Below, in pieces: positions 12,845 to 23,898 of a stretch of 64,000 nucleotides of DNA. Source of the DNA: Mycolicibacterium neoaurum VKM Ac-1815D (lineage in GTDB: Bacteria > Actinomycetota > Actinomycetes > Mycobacteriales > Mycobacteriaceae); NCBI RefSeq assembly GCF_000317305.3, contig NC_023036.2:434001-498000 (forward strand), read 5' to 3'. The position numbers and the translations under genes were made by a program. Numbering within the stretch: position 1 is the stretch's first letter; each line of letters begins with the position of its first letter. The notes under the pieces were generated by a model. The model saw only the letters and a program-made list of their open reading frames with translations. It was not told the DNA's origin and searched no databases.

Positions 12845-13738
12845 CTATCCGGATTCCGAGATGCGCTTGACCGCATGTCCACCGAACTGGTTGCGCAGTG
12901 CGGCAACCGCTTTCATGGTGGGGGAGTCGTCCTGGCGGGACAGGAACCGAGCGAACAGCGACGCGGCGATACTGGGTACCGGCACCCGGAGACGAATCGC
13001 CTCTTCCACCGTCCAGCGTCCCTCACCCGAGTCATCGGTGTAGCCGCTGATATTGGCCAGCTCGGGATCTTCCTTGAGCGCCTTGGCCAGAAGTTGCTGC
13101 AGCCATGACCGGACGACGGTGCCGTTGGTCCAGGCCTGGTACACCGCTTGGGGATCACGCACCAAACCCTCGGCGGCCAGCATTTCGTAACCCTCGGCGT
13201 AGGCCGTCATCAACGCGTACTCGACGCCGTTGTGCACCATCTTGGTGAAATGGCCTGCTCCGACGGGGCCGGCATGGACGAATCCGTCGGCGATATCGCC
13301 GGCCGGGCGCAGGGTGTCGAAGATCGGCATGGCCCGCGCGATGTCCTCGTCACTGCCACCGACCATCAACCCGTAGCCTTCGGTCAAGCCCCAGATGCCA
13401 CCCGAGACACCCGCATCGATGAAGGAAATTCCCTTCTGGCCCAACAGGTCTGCGTGCGGTCGATCCTCGGTGTACCGGGAGTTTCCGCCGTCGATCACCA
13501 GGTCACCGGGGGAGAGCACATCGGCGAGCTCGGCGATCGTCTGCCGGGTAACCTCACCGGAGGGGACCATCACCCACACGGTGCGCGGCGCAGCCAACGA
13601 CTCGGCCAATGCGGCCAATGTCGGGACATCGGTGACCTCGGGGCGCGGATCGAACCCGATGACCTCGTGGCCTCCGGCACGCAGGCGCTCCCGCATGTTG
13701 AAACCCATCTTGCCAAGACCGATCAAGCCCAGCTGCAT
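12845..13738 (-). CDS. gnd: 6-phosphogluconate dehydrogenase, short (decarboxylating) type
   Basis: A 297-residue enzyme oxidising 6-phosphogluconate to ribulose 5-phosphate and CO2 in the pentose phosphate pathway. The Rossmann motif [12 protein letters not shown] opens the protein; the active site has [21 protein letters not shown] and the catalytic Lys in [15 protein letters not shown]. The length is that of the short, often NAD-dependent form (about 300 residues), not the 470-residue E. coli type. It lies between dnaN and recF, as in M. smegmatis; in M. tuberculosis dnaN and recF are adjacent. It is 22 bases from dnaN and two from recF, so it is co-transcribed with replication genes. Confidence 0.95.
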   Translation of the reverse strand: MQLGLIGLGKMGFNMRERLRAGGHEVIGFDPRPEVTDVPTLAALAESLAAPRTVWVMVPSGEVTRQTIAELADVLSPGDLVIDGGNSRYTEDRPHADLLGQKGISFIDAGVSGGIWGLTEGYGLMVGGSDEDIARAMPIFDTLRPAGDIADGFVHAGPVGAGHFTKMVHNGVEYALMTAYAEGYEMLAAEGLVRDPQAVYQAWTNGTVVRSWLQQLLAKALKEDPELANISGYTDDSGEGRWTVEEAIRLRVPVPSIAASLFARFLSRQDDSPTMKAVAALRNQFGGHAVKRISESG

Positions 13739-13760
13739 CGCACGTACCTCCTTGGGCCGG

Positions 13761-14960
13761 TCAGCCAGGGAGCCGCACCGGCATCAACAAATAGACGTAG
13801 TCGGTCTGTGCCGCCGGGAACGGCCCGGTGGCGTCGACATCGTTTCCAGTGTCCCCCGCCGGACGCAAAACCGCGGGACGGCTCGGTGTCGTGAAGCCGA
13901 ACGTCACCCGCTCCGAATGCAACGATCCCAGACCATCGGTCAGGTAAGTCGGGTTGAAAGCGATGGTCAGCGGCTCACCGGCGAACTCGACCTGCAGATC
14001 TTCTTCGGCACGGCCGACATCGTCGGCACCGGCGGACAGTCGCAACCCATCGACGCTGAATTCCATCCGGACCTGGGCACCGCGGTCGGCGACCAGGGCC
14101 ACACGCTTGATCGCTTCGGTCAGTTCGGCCACCCCGACGGTCGCGATGGCGGTGTGCTCGGAGGGCAGCAGCTGACGGAACTTCGGGAACTCGGCGTCCA
14201 GGAGTCGCGTCGTGGTGCGCTTACCGTTGCTGCGGATACCGAGCAGCCCCTCCTTACCGACCGCCGCGCCGGCACCCAGCGCAAGATGCACCTCGGTGCC
14301 GTCGGTGCCGGTCTTGGCGGCTTCGGACAGCGTCTTCGCCGGCACCAGCACCGCAGCTTCGACCCCGGCCGAATCCGTCGACCAGGTCAGCTCGCGGACG
14401 GCCAGCCGGAACCGGTCGGTGGCCGCCAAAACGACCTTGTCGCCGGAAATCTCGACGCGGATACCGGTCAGCATCGGCAGCGTGTCGTCACGGCCGGCGG
14501 CGACCGCGACCTGGCTGATCGCCTGGCCGAACAGGTCGGCCGAGACCACACCGGTCTCGTCGGGCAGCGCGGGCAGCGACGGGTAGTCCTCGACGGCCAT
14601 GGTGGGCAGCGAGAACCGCGCGCTCCCGCAGGTCAGCGCGACTCGAGTGCCCTCGACGGTGACGTCGACGGGTTTGGCCGGCAATGACCGGGTGATGTCG
14701 GAAAGCAGCCGTCCGGAAACCAAAACGCTTCCCGGAGAAGCGATTTCGGCGGCGACGCGCACCTCTGCGGAGGTCTCGTAGTCATAACCGGAGATGGTCA
14801 GGCCGTCATCGGAGCCGGTCAGCAGGACTCCGGCCAGTACCGGCACGGTCGGCCGGCTGGGCAGACTGCGGGCAACCCATGCCACGGCGTCGGCGAAATC
14901 CTCGCGTACCAGACGGAACTTCAAATCGGTGAGACCAACATTCGTCGTCACCACGTCCAT
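13761..14960 (-). CDS. dnaN: DNA polymerase III sliding clamp (beta subunit)
   Basis: A 399-residue beta clamp, the ring-shaped processivity factor that tethers DNA polymerase III and other clamp-binding proteins to DNA. The three repeated clamp domains are complete: [14 protein letters not shown] in domain [14 protein letters not shown] and [12 protein letters not shown] in domain [15 protein letters not shown] and [10 protein letters not shown] in domain III, with the conserved C-terminus [12 protein letters not shown]. The ATG at 14960 gives [17 protein letters not shown]. oriC separates it from dnaA, and the gene starts the dnaN-gnd-recF-dciA series. Confidence 0.98.
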   Translation of the reverse strand: MDVVTTNVGLTDLKFRLVREDFADAVAWVARSLPSRPTVPVLAGVLLTGSDDGLTISGYDYETSAEVRVAAEIASPGSVLVSGRLLSDITRSLPAKPVDVTVEGTRVALTCGSARFSLPTMAVEDYPSLPALPDETGVVSADLFGQAISQVAVAAGRDDTLPMLTGIRVEISGDKVVLAATDRFRLAVRELTWSTDSAGVEAAVLVPAKTLSEAAKTGTDGTEVHLALGAGAAVGKEGLLGIRSNGKRTTTRLLDAEFPKFRQLLPSEHTAIATVGVAELTEAIKRVALVADRGAQVRMEFSVDGLRLSAGADDVGRAEEDLQVEFAGEPLTIAFNPTYLTDGLGSLHSERVTFGFTTPSRPAVLRPAGDTGNDVDATGPFPAAQTDYVYLLMPVRLPG

Positions 14961-15536
14961 AACGTCCCTTCGATCTACCGCGTCAAACGAGCATCAACCA
15001 GCGGATTCCCCGTGTACCCACCGAGCGTAGTCGCGATCTGACCCGCGACCGCAGGAGGGCGTATCGAATCACCACCGTAGAGCGTCGGCGGCGAACTTGA
15101 AAGCGATTCGCTCGGCCCCGACGCGACGGTGCCGAACCGCACGGAGGTGGGTGTTGATGCTCTGTCCCCACCGGCCTGTTTTCAGAAGATGAATCTCTAG
15201 AGATAAAAGCAACAGTATTAGGGGCTGTGCATTCTGTGGATGAACCCTGACAGTCGCTGGTCACCGGCCTCGAGGGCATGTGGGCAGATTGTGGAGCACC
15301 GGGCGGGTCGGCAGTGGACGAATGTGGAGAACATCTCGGGTGTGTAGTGGACGGCGGGTTGCCACGAGGTTTCTCCCAAGTTGTCCACAGCTGCGTACAC
15401 ATCGCTCGGTTGTGATTCGGCGGGCAGATGTGACAAAAGTTTTTCAGATCTCGGCGACCCATTACGGCGTTTCGTGCGCGTGTCGGGGTACGACAAAGAT
15501 CGCCGGTGACCCGGCAAAGGGTGTGCAAGGGCGGAA
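14961..15536. other. oriC: Chromosomal origin of replication, oriC
   Basis: The 576-base dnaA-dnaN gap has no gene and carries origin features. A perfect mycobacterial DnaA box TTGTCCACA is at 15383-15391. Near matches on the other strand are TTCTCCACA (15323-15331), TCGTCCACT (15313-15321) and TCATCCACA (15235-15243), with CTGTCCCCA at 15162-15170. AT-richer patches, unusual in this GC-rich DNA, are at 15188-15220, including the palindrome ATCTCTAGAGAT (15193-15204), and at 15430-15447. These are candidate unwinding regions. The gap should also contain the dnaN promoter. Gene order and box content make the assignment firm. Confidence 0.93.
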
Positions 15537-17024
15537 TCAGCGCTTGGAGCGCTGCCGGATCCGGGTGGTGAGTTCCTTGACGTGATCGAAGATTTCGCGT
15601 CGTTCGGCCATGCCGTCACGAATCTTGCGCTCGGCATACATCACAGTGGTGTGGTCACGACCGAATGCTTCGCCGATGCGCGGCAGGGAGAGGTCGGTGA
15701 GTTCACGGCACAGATACATGGCGATCTGGCGGGCCTGTGCCAAGGCACGGGTCTTACCCGGCCCGCGCAGCTCCTCGACCGATGTCTCGAAGTACTCGGC
15801 CGTGGCCGCCATGATCGTCGCGGTGCTGATCTGCATGGTGCCGGCATCGGCGATCAGATCACGCAGGACGATCTCGGCCAGCGATTTATCGATCGTGGTC
15901 TTGCTCAGCGAGGCGAATGCCGTCACCCGGATCAGGGCGCCCTCGAGCTCGCGGATATTGCGCTCGATGCGGCTGGCGATGAGCTCCAGGACGTCATCGG
16001 GGACATCGAGGCGGTCCATTTGCGCCTTCTTGCGCAGGATCGCGATCCGGGTCTCCAGCTCGGGGGGCTGGACGTCGGTGATCAAACCCCATTCGAAACG
16101 TGTTCGGAGGCGGTCCTCGAGCGTCGCGAGCTGCTTGGGCGATCGATCCGAGGAGATCACGATCTGCTTGTTCGCGTTGTGCAGCGTGTTGAAGGTATGG
16201 AAGAACTCTTCCTGGATGCCGTCTTTACCCTCGATGAACTGGATGTCGTCGACCAGCAGGATGTCGACATCGCGATAGCTGCGCTTGAACGATGCCTTGC
16301 GGTCGTCGCGCAGCGAGTTGATGAAGTCGTTGGTGAATTCCTCGGTGGAGACGTACTTCACCCGCATGCCGGGGAAGAGACGTTGGGCATAGTTGCCCGC
16401 GGCGTGCAGCAGATGTGTCTTGCCCAACCCGGATTCACCCCAGATGAACAGCGGGTTGTAGGCACGTGCCGGTGCTTCGGAAATGGCGAGCGTCGCAGCG
16501 TGGGCGAACCGGTTGGACGAGCCGATCACGAACGTCTCGAAGGTGTAGCGGCGATTCAGCGTGACAGAGTTCGCGGCCTCCGGCGCCGGAGTCTGCGATC
16601 GGTTGAAGAACGTCGGCCAGCTGGCCTCGGCGCTTTCGATGGCGGCCAGATCGTCGTCGACCTCTTCGGTGTCCGCGGAATCCTGCGGAGGCTCGGTGTC
16701 GGTGTCGTCATCGGGCGGGGGAGTGGCGATGCGGACACCGAGTTCGACTCGCTGTCCGAGCTGCCGACTGAGCGCCTCGATGATCGGCTCGCGAAGTCCG
16801 CGTTCGATCTCGTTCTGCACGAACGCCGTCGGCACCGAGAGCAGCGCGAAACCCTCGGTGATGACCAGCGGTCGGACCAGCTTCAGCCAGGCACGTTGCT
16901 GGGCGGTGAGGGTGGATTCGCGGGGCCCGCCGTTGACGGTCTCACCGAAGGGGGTCTCGCCGTTGAGCTCGGCGACGACGTTGTTCCACACCGTGACAAA
17001 GGAGGAGTCTGGGTCCGCGGTCAA
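15537..17024 (-). CDS. dnaA: Chromosomal replication initiator DnaA
   Basis: A 495-residue initiator that binds DnaA boxes and opens oriC. Domain I occupies about residues 1-100 ([13 protein letters not shown]). A variable acidic linker rich in Asp and Glu follows (about 105-150). The AAA+ domain III has Walker [14 protein letters not shown], Walker [13 protein letters not shown] and sensor STEEFTNDF. Domain IV carries the DNA-binding signature [14 protein letters not shown] near residue 465. The start at 17024 gives [11 protein letters not shown] strong promoter-like pair lies 240 bases upstream with DnaA boxes in the leader, which fits autoregulation. Confidence 0.99.
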   Translation of the reverse strand: MTADPDSSFVTVWNNVVAELNGETPFGETVNGGPRESTLTAQQRAWLKLVRPLVITEGFALLSVPTAFVQNEIERGLREPIIEALSRQLGQRVELGVRIATPPPDDDTDTEPPQDSADTEEVDDDLAAIESAEASWPTFFNRSQTPAPEAANSVTLNRRYTFETFVIGSSNRFAHAATLAISEAPARAYNPLFIWGESGLGKTHLLHAAGNYAQRLFPGMRVKYVSTEEFTNDFINSLRDDRKASFKRSYRDVDILLVDDIQFIEGKDGIQEEFFHTFNTLHNANKQIVISSDRSPKQLATLEDRLRTRFEWGLITDVQPPELETRIAILRKKAQMDRLDVPDDVLELIASRIERNIRELEGALIRVTAFASLSKTTIDKSLAEIVLRDLIADAGTMQISTATIMAATAEYFETSVEELRGPGKTRALAQARQIAMYLCRELTDLSLPRIGEAFGRDHTTVMYAERKIRDGMAERREIFDHVKELTTRIRQRSKR

Positions 17025-17265
17025 CGACGCCTACCCCCTTTTTTCGGCTTCCTCGGGACTTCCCGGGGGCGACAGTAACAAACCATCCACATAGTTATCC
17101 ACAGCCTGTGGAAAGCGCGCATGAGCTGCTGTCGCATTAAGTTGCGGCGCGGATGCCTGGTGTCGGAGCTCGGCACATCCCGTTCGATCGGTCTGTGGGC
17201 TCGCGGCCGGTGGTCGTCCCCGCTCTATGTCCGGCGCCGCCTCAGGTACGAAACGGCCTTGGCAG

Positions 17266-17294
17266 AAGCTAACAGTTTTCTCTCGGAGTGCCAA
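17266..17294 (-). promoter_or_regulatory. Probable dnaA promoter
   Basis: On the minus strand TTGGCA (17289-17294) and TAGCTT (17266-17271) are separated by exactly 17 bases, and the -10 is extended by TGT directly before it. This is a good SigA promoter. Transcription would start near 17259, leaving a leader of about 235 bases that contains the DnaA boxes. Confidence 0.6.
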
Positions 17295-17410
17295 CCGTTC
17301 GGCAACATTGCCGGCGTGATCTGTTGCGGCCCTGGATCGTCAGGGGCAGATGTGACTTCTGGGTTCGATGATGCGCAGTTCGGGGGCGGTGGTGGTGGGT
17401 CCGACCAGGT

Positions 17411-17439
17411 TTGACCCAGACAATTCTCGTCAGTACCCT
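17411..17439 (+). promoter_or_regulatory. Probable rpmH operon promoter
   Basis: TTGACC (17411-17416) and TACCCT (17434-17439) are spaced by 17 bases, matching a SigA promoter. Transcription would start near 17446, about 173 bases before the rpmH GTG. It is divergent from the dnaA promoter. Confidence 0.6.
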
Positions 17440-17618
17440 CGAACAGTCGCCCACACGTGGCGATACGGCCGGGCTCATGCCCTCGAAGCAATTCGGGGCA
17501 GTGCCTTGGCTAAGTACGCAAGATCGATGAGCTTACCAACGGTGCTCGCATCTTCGGCTGTCATGACATGCATGGTGGTCGAGGGTGTCGGCACCAGACC
17601 GAACGAGGAGAGACAGCC

Positions 17619-17762
17619 GTGGCCAAGGGCAAGCGGACTTTTCAGCCGAACAACCGCCGCCGGGCCCGTGTGCACGGATTCCGGTTGCGGATGCGGACGC
17701 GCGCGGGTCGCGCGATCGTCTCGGCACGCCGCGGCAAGGGTCGTCGCTCTCTCACTGCGTGA
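17619..17762 (+). CDS. rpmH: 50S ribosomal protein L34
   Basis: A 47-residue, strongly basic L34 of the large ribosomal subunit: [20 protein letters not shown] at the start and [11 protein letters not shown] at the end, a full-length family member. The start is GTG at 17619 with GAGGAGAGA about eight bases upstream; an in-frame ATG at 17568 would add residues not found in L34. It opens the rpmH-rnpA-yidD-yidC-jag-rsmG-parA-parB series, a universal arrangement next to dnaA. Confidence 0.97.
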   Translation: MAKGKRTFQPNNRRRARVHGFRLRMRTRAGRAIVSARRGKGRRSLTA

Positions 17763-17783
17763 TTCGACGCAGGGTCTGCGGCG

Positions 17784-18161
17784 GTGCTTCCGGCCCAGTA
17801 CCGAATGACACGGTCCACGGATTTCAGTGTCACGGTGCGGCAAGGTGTCCGGGCGGCGCAGCCTGATCTGGTTGTGCACGCCTGGCGCGACGCGGTCGGC
17901 GACGAGAATGTCGTCGGCCCGAAGATAGGTCTGGTCGTGTCCAAATCGGTGGGGACAGCGGTGCAACGGCACCGTGTCGCGCGCCGATTGCGGCACGCCG
18001 CCTATCGCATTCTCTGCGACGGTCAGTCCGCCCTCGACGCTGCCGACCGCGTGGTCATCCGGGCGCTACCGGGTAGCCGCGACGCGCTTTCGGCGCGACT
18101 CGAGACCGAGCTGCGCTCGGCGTTGACACGCACCCATATGTTGCAGCAGGCCCGATCGTGA
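17784..18161 (+). CDS. rnpA: Ribonuclease P protein component
   Basis: A 125-residue RnpA, the protein subunit that assists RNase P RNA in trimming the 5' ends of pre-tRNAs. The RNR signature is present as [19 protein letters not shown] at about residues 57-75, and GLVVSKSVG precedes it. The start is GTG at 17784 ([15 protein letters not shown]), 21 bases after rpmH. The end overlaps yidD by four bases. Confidence 0.96.
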   Translation: MLPAQYRMTRSTDFSVTVRQGVRAAQPDLVVHAWRDAVGDENVVGPKIGLVVSKSVGTAVQRHRVARRLRHAAYRILCDGQSALDAADRVVIRALPGSRDALSARLETELRSALTRTHMLQQARS

Positions 18162-18442
18162 CGGGACTGCCGGCCAGGTGCGTAATTTTCGTGATTCAGC
18201 TGTACCGAACGATGATTTCGCCGCTGCGGCTGCCATCGTGCCGGTTCACTCCCACCTGTAGCGAGTACGCGGTGGATGCCTTGACCGAGTGGGGTCTGAT
18301 CCGCGGAAGCTGGCTTGCTCTTGTCCGGCTTGCAAAGTGTGGTCCATGGCATCGCGGAGGATGGGACCCGATACCCGAGCGCGGCGAGAAGGCCGGCGAT
18401 AAGACTTCGGGAGAAGTCGTCAGGAGCGATTCTGTTGTTTAA
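18158..18442 (+). CDS. yidD: Membrane protein insertion efficiency factor YidD
   Basis: A 94-residue YidD (DUF37) protein, thought to assist membrane protein insertion by YidC. The family core is complete: [30 protein letters not shown], with the three conserved Cys residues (Cys-X6-Cys and a later Cys in [14 protein letters not shown]). The start GTG at 18158 overlaps the rnpA stop (GTGA). The end overlaps the yidC start by eight bases, so translation is coupled on both sides. Confidence 0.95.
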   Translation: MTGLPARCVIFVIQLYRTMISPLRLPSCRFTPTCSEYAVDALTEWGLIRGSWLALVRLAKCGPWHRGGWDPIPERGEKAGDKTSGEVVRSDSVV

Positions 18443-19556
18443 CTGGTTCAGCCTCGACATCATCTATTACCCGGTGTCGGCGATCATGTGGGTCTGGTAC
18501 AAAGCATTCGCTTTCCTGCTGGGGCCGTCGAACTTCTTCGCATGGGCGCTGTCGGTGATGTTCCTGGTCTTCACCTTGCGAGCGATCTTGTACAAGCCGT
18601 TCGTCAAGCAGATCCGCACCACGCGGCAGATGCAGGAATTGCAGCCCCAGATCAAGGCTCTGCAGAAGAAGTACGGCAAGGATCGGCAGCGCATGGCGCT
18701 GGAGATGCAGAAGCTACAGAAGGAACACGGATTCAATCCGATCCTGGGCTGTCTGCCCATGCTGGCTCAGGTTCCGGTGTTCATCGGACTGTTCCACGTG
18801 CTTCGTTCGTTCAACCGGACCCAGGGTGGCTTCGGTCAGATCCAGCTGTCGGTGGAGCAGAACCGGGCGACCGGCAACTATGTGTTCAGCCCGACCGACG
18901 TAGCGCACTTCCTCGATGCCAATCTGTTCGGCGCTCCGCTGGGCGCGACCATGATCCAGAAGACCGGTCTGGACGCGTTCACCGAATTCAGCCGGGTGGC
19001 TGTCATCGGTGTGGGTGTGCCCATCATGATCCTCGCCGGTATCGCCACCTACTTCAACAGCCGCGCATCCATTGCACGACAGAGCCCGGAGGCGGCAGCC
19101 AATCCGCAGACCGCGCTGATGAACAAGCTGGCGCTGTATGTGTTCCCACTTGGCGTCGTCGTCGGCGGTCCATTCCTGCCCCTGGCGGTGATCCTGTACT
19201 GGTTCGCCAACAACATCTGGACCTTCGGTCAGCAGCATGTCGTGTTCGGCAAGATCGAGAAGGAAGAGGAAGCCAAGAAGGCCCTCGAGCTCGAACGCCG
19301 AGCTGCCAACGCCCCCGCACCCGGCGCGAAGCCGAGTAAGGGTCGTAAGCAACCGAAAGACGCCGCCGGCGGCGAGGACTCCGCGGCGGCCAAGGCGCCG
19401 GGCGACGCGGACGCCGACAACGAGACCGGTTCCGGTGCTGCCGACTCCAAGAGCCCCAAGAACGCCAAGAATCAGAACGTTGCGAAGAATCCCGCGCCCC
19501 GGGCGGCGGGGAACACCCCGCGGCCGGGCAGCCGACCGAATAAGCGCAAGCGCTAG
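18435..19556 (+). CDS. yidC: Membrane protein insertase YidC
   Basis: A 373-residue YidC/Oxa1 insertase of the inner membrane. The conserved core comprises a first helix ([20 protein letters not shown]), the cytoplasmic loop with [39 protein letters not shown], and further helices up to [13 protein letters not shown] near residue 265. The C-terminal 90 residues are a hydrophilic, Lys/Pro/Ala-rich tail ending NKRKR. The start is non-ATG: TTG at 18435 (with CTG and ATT just before it in frame) placed eight bases after AGGAG; the M. tuberculosis protein begins within two residues of this point. An upstream in-frame ATG at 18315 lies inside yidD and is not credible. Confidence 0.95.
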   Translation: MFNWFSLDIIYYPVSAIMWVWYKAFAFLLGPSNFFAWALSVMFLVFTLRAILYKPFVKQIRTTRQMQELQPQIKALQKKYGKDRQRMALEMQKLQKEHGFNPILGCLPMLAQVPVFIGLFHVLRSFNRTQGGFGQIQLSVEQNRATGNYVFSPTDVAHFLDANLFGAPLGATMIQKTGLDAFTEFSRVAVIGVGVPIMILAGIATYFNSRASIARQSPEAAANPQTALMNKLALYVFPLGVVVGGPFLPLAVILYWFANNIWTFGQQHVVFGKIEKEEEAKKALELERRAANAPAPGAKPSKGRKQPKDAAGGEDSAAAKAPGDADADNETGSGAADSKSPKNAKNQNVAKNPAPRAAGNTPRPGSRPNKRKR

Positions 19557-19630
19557 AAGCCAAGCCGAGAGAGCCGATGAACCCGGAAACAGACTCCGGT
19601 GGCGGCCACGGCGAAGTAAGGAGAACCGAT

Positions 19631-20182
19631 ATGACTGACGCAGAAACGGCCGATCGCACCGACGAGGTGTCCGACGAGTCCGTGACCGAGAACGCTCCCG
19701 CGCCCGCCGAGGACGATCTGGAAGATCGGCTCGTCGCCGAGGGTGAGATTGCCGGCGATTATCTGGAAGAGCTCTTGGATCTGTTGGACTTCGACGGTGA
19801 TATCGATCTGGACGTCGAGGGCGACCGTGCCGTCGTGAGCATCGACGGTGGCAGTGATCTGAACAAGTTGGTGGGACGTAAGGGAGAGGTCCTCGACGCC
19901 CTCCAGGAGCTGACCCGGCTCGCCGTGCACCAGAAGACCGGTGAGCGAAGCCGGTTGATGCTGGACATCGCACGGTGGCGTCGTCGTCGTCGTGACGAGC
20001 TGGCCGCGCTGGGAGACAAGATCGCCCGTCGGGTGGTGGAGTCGGGTCAGCGCGAAGAGCTGTCGCCGATGACGCCCTTCGAGCGCAAGATCGTTCACGA
20101 CGCGGTGGCGGCCGTCGAGGGCGTGCGCAGCGAGAGCGAGGGCGCCGAGCCGTCGCGCCGCGTGGTCGTGCTCCCGGCCTAG
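19631..20182 (+). CDS. Jag/KhpB-type KH-R3H RNA-binding protein
   Basis: A 183-residue protein equivalent to Rv3920c. An acidic N-terminus (residues 1-40) precedes a KH-type domain (LEELLDLLDFDGDIDLDVEG through LVGRKGEVLDALQELTRLAV) and a C-terminal R3H domain with MTPFERKIVHDAVAAV. Such proteins bind RNA and in other bacteria affect envelope growth and division. The ATG at 19631 has AAGGAG eight bases upstream; another in-frame ATG at 19577 lies before this ribosome site and is less likely. Its place between yidC and rsmG is the standard one. Confidence 0.92.
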   Translation: MTDAETADRTDEVSDESVTENAPAPAEDDLEDRLVAEGEIAGDYLEELLDLLDFDGDIDLDVEGDRAVVSIDGGSDLNKLVGRKGEVLDALQELTRLAVHQKTGERSRLMLDIARWRRRRRDELAALGDKIARRVVESGQREELSPMTPFERKIVHDAVAAVEGVRSESEGAEPSRRVVVLPA

Positions 20183-21861
<1,679 letters not shown>

Positions 21862-21901
21862 TCCAGGTAGTTCCCGAGCAGAAGATCAGCAGGAGAGGTC
21901 G

Positions 21902-22906
21902 ATGAACCAGGCGAAGAAGCGCAGCGGATTGGGACGCGGACTGGCGTCGTTGATCCCGACCGGCCCGGGTGAGGGGGAGGCGCTGGGCGCTCCGCGGATC
22001 GGCGACAGTGCTGCCGATGTCTTGATGGGGGGCGCGCCGAAGCCCGCCGCACCGGCACCGACGGCTGCCGAGGAAGCGGCCGTCGCGGAGTTCGGCGCGG
22101 TGTACCGCGAGATCGATCCGACGCTCATCGATCCGAACCCGCGCCAGCCCCGGCAGGTTTTCGATGAAGAGGCGCTCTCCGAGTTGATCCACTCCATCAA
22201 GGAGTTCGGCGTCATGCAGCCGATCGTGGTGCGGGCGATGCCGGCCGTCGACGGCGCTACGCGCTATCAGCTGGTGATGGGGGAGCGGCGCTGGCGGGCA
22301 TCGCAGGAAGCCGGACTGACTGCCATCCCGGCCATCGTCCGAGAGACCGCGGACGACAGCATGCTGCGCGACGCCCTGCTGGAGAACATCCACCGCGCTC
22401 AGCTGAATCCGTTGGAAGAGGCCGCGGCCTACCAACAGCTTCTCGAAGAATTCGGGGTAACCCACGACGAGTTGGCGTCCCGGATCGGTCGATCGCGTCC
22501 GCTGATCTCGAACATGATCCGACTTCTGCGCCTGCCCATCGCCGTTCAGCGACGGGTCGCGGCAGGTGTGCTTTCCGCCGGACATGCCAGGGCGCTGCTG
22601 GCCCTGGAGGGCGGTCCCGAGCGCCAGGAAGAACTCGCGGCGCGGATCGTGGCCGAGGGTCTGTCGGTACGGGCGACCGAAGAGGCCGTCACGCTGGCGA
22701 ACCGGAACGGTCCGGCGGACCCCCCGGCACCGCGACGCAAGCCGATCCAGATGCCCGGTCTGCAGGATGTCGCCGAACAGCTGTCGACGGCGTTCGATAC
22801 GCGGGTCACCGTGAGTCTGGGTAAGCGTAAGGGCAAGATCGTGGTCGAGTTCGGCTCCGTCGATGATCTGCAACGCATCGTCGAACTGATGAACTCCGCC
22901 AAGTAA
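21902..22906 (+). CDS. parB: Chromosome partitioning protein ParB
   Basis: A 334-residue CTP-dependent DNA clamp that loads at parS and spreads. The N-terminal ParA-activating peptide is [12 protein letters not shown] (residues 8-19). The CTP/ParB_N domain has [12 protein letters not shown], box II GERRWRA and [14 protein letters not shown]. The parS-reading helix-turn-helix is [21 protein letters not shown] (near 195-215). The C-terminal dimer domain follows from about residue 275. The ATG at 21902 follows AGGAGAGG; 40 bases separate it from parA. Confidence 0.97.
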   Translation: MNQAKKRSGLGRGLASLIPTGPGEGEALGAPRIGDSAADVLMGGAPKPAAPAPTAAEEAAVAEFGAVYREIDPTLIDPNPRQPRQVFDEEALSELIHSIKEFGVMQPIVVRAMPAVDGATRYQLVMGERRWRASQEAGLTAIPAIVRETADDSMLRDALLENIHRAQLNPLEEAAAYQQLLEEFGVTHDELASRIGRSRPLISNMIRLLRLPIAVQRRVAAGVLSAGHARALLALEGGPERQEELAARIVAEGLSVRATEEAVTLANRNGPADPPAPRRKPIQMPGLQDVAEQLSTAFDTRVTVSLGKRKGKIVVEFGSVDDLQRIVELMNSAK

Positions 22907-23119
22907 TGAGGGGGCTGTTTTCGCGCTGTTTTTCCACGACCGGGGACAAGGGCGAATTACGTCACTGTGACACTGGCCGCTCCCGAACTCGACGCGCGAC
23001 GACCCCATCACGGAGATCACATGTGTGACAACGTATTTGGTCCAGAGCATCGAATCGGCCGCATTTCTCCTATCCTGGAGGTCCGTGCGCTCTCCAGAAT
23101 CGAAGGGTGAGGACTCGAA

Positions 23120-23863
23120 GTGTCAGCGCGAATCAGCTCGCTTCGGCTCGAGGCGTTCGATCAGTTGCCCAAGCACGCGCGACGCTGTGTGTTCTGGGAA
23201 GTGGACCCCTCGACGGTGCAGGGTGAGGATCACCTGGCCGACCCGGAGTTCGAGAAGGAAGCATGGCTGTCGATGGTCATGTTGGAATGGGGCTCGTGCG
23301 CGCAGGTGGCACTGGTGGGACCGGATGCTCCCGGCGAGCAAGACTTCTCTGAGCTGACCATCGATGCCCCGTGCTCGGGATACGCCTTCTACGCACCGCC
23401 CGGTGCGGTGCCGCGCGCCTCCCGCTTCCCGACCGGACCGGTGAGTGCCGACGCGGTCTTGCTGACCTCGCTGGGTGTCGACTCGGCTGAAGACGGGGAC
23501 GATCTGTCCCGGGCATTGGTAGCGGCCGTCGCCGCCGATCTTATTCGGCGCGGGGTGCGCGCCCTCGAGGCATTCGGGCGGACGGCTTTGGCCGACGATC
23601 TGTGCGCGGACGGTGCGACTGCGGAGCTGGCATCCGTGATCGAGGCGCTCGGCGACTGTTCGGCCGGGCAGTGCATCGTATCGGCGGAGTTCCTCAGCGC
23701 GGCAGGATTCGAGGTTGTCGCGCCCCATCCGTACTTCCCCCGGCTGCGACTGGAGCTCGAGCAGGGACTGGGCTGGAAGGCCGATGTCGAGGCTGCCCTG
23801 GAACGGCTGTTGGAAAGTGCCCGCCTGCAGGTACCCGTCGGTGCCGCAGCCGCAGTCAGTTGA
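23120..23863 (+). CDS. GNAT-like conserved protein (Rv3916c-like)
   Basis: A 247-residue cytoplasmic protein found next to parB in mycobacteria (Rv3916c). It is often described as an acetyltransferase: the central part (VLLTSLGVDSAEDGDDLSRALVAAVAADLIRRGVRALEAFG) looks like a GNAT acceptor helix and strand, and FLSAAGFEVVAPHPYFPRLRLEL resembles the GNAT C-terminal strand. A clear Q/RxxGxG/A acetyl-CoA loop is not obvious, so activity and substrate are unproven. The start is GTG at 23120 with GGTGAGGA upstream. It lies 213 bases after parB, in a gap without other features, and converges on cwlM. Confidence 0.8.
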   Translation: MSARISSLRLEAFDQLPKHARRCVFWEVDPSTVQGEDHLADPEFEKEAWLSMVMLEWGSCAQVALVGPDAPGEQDFSELTIDAPCSGYAFYAPPGAVPRASRFPTGPVSADAVLLTSLGVDSAEDGDDLSRALVAAVAADLIRRGVRALEAFGRTALADDLCADGATAELASVIEALGDCSAGQCIVSAEFLSAAGFEVVAPHPYFPRLRLELEQGLGWKADVEAALERLLESARLQVPVGAAAAVS

Positions 23864-23898
23864 GCGGCGCCGCTCGAGGGGGGTTGAAACCGGAGAGG

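Larger units (their letters stand above)
17025..17618. promoter_or_regulatory. dnaA-rpmH divergent control region
   Basis: The 594-base gap holds no gene I can support. Near dnaA it contains DnaA boxes TTATCCACA (17095-17103) and CCATCCACA (17083-17091), and the inverted TGTGGAA (17107-17113), suitable for autoregulation. Two divergent SigA-type promoters lie in the middle, one for each operon, listed separately. Short ORFs in the gap have no recognisable product. Confidence 0.75.

Noticed and set aside
17121..17491. Short ORFs on both strands in the dnaA-rpmH gap
   Set aside because: No ribosome sites or family resemblance, and they cover the probable promoters and DnaA boxes.
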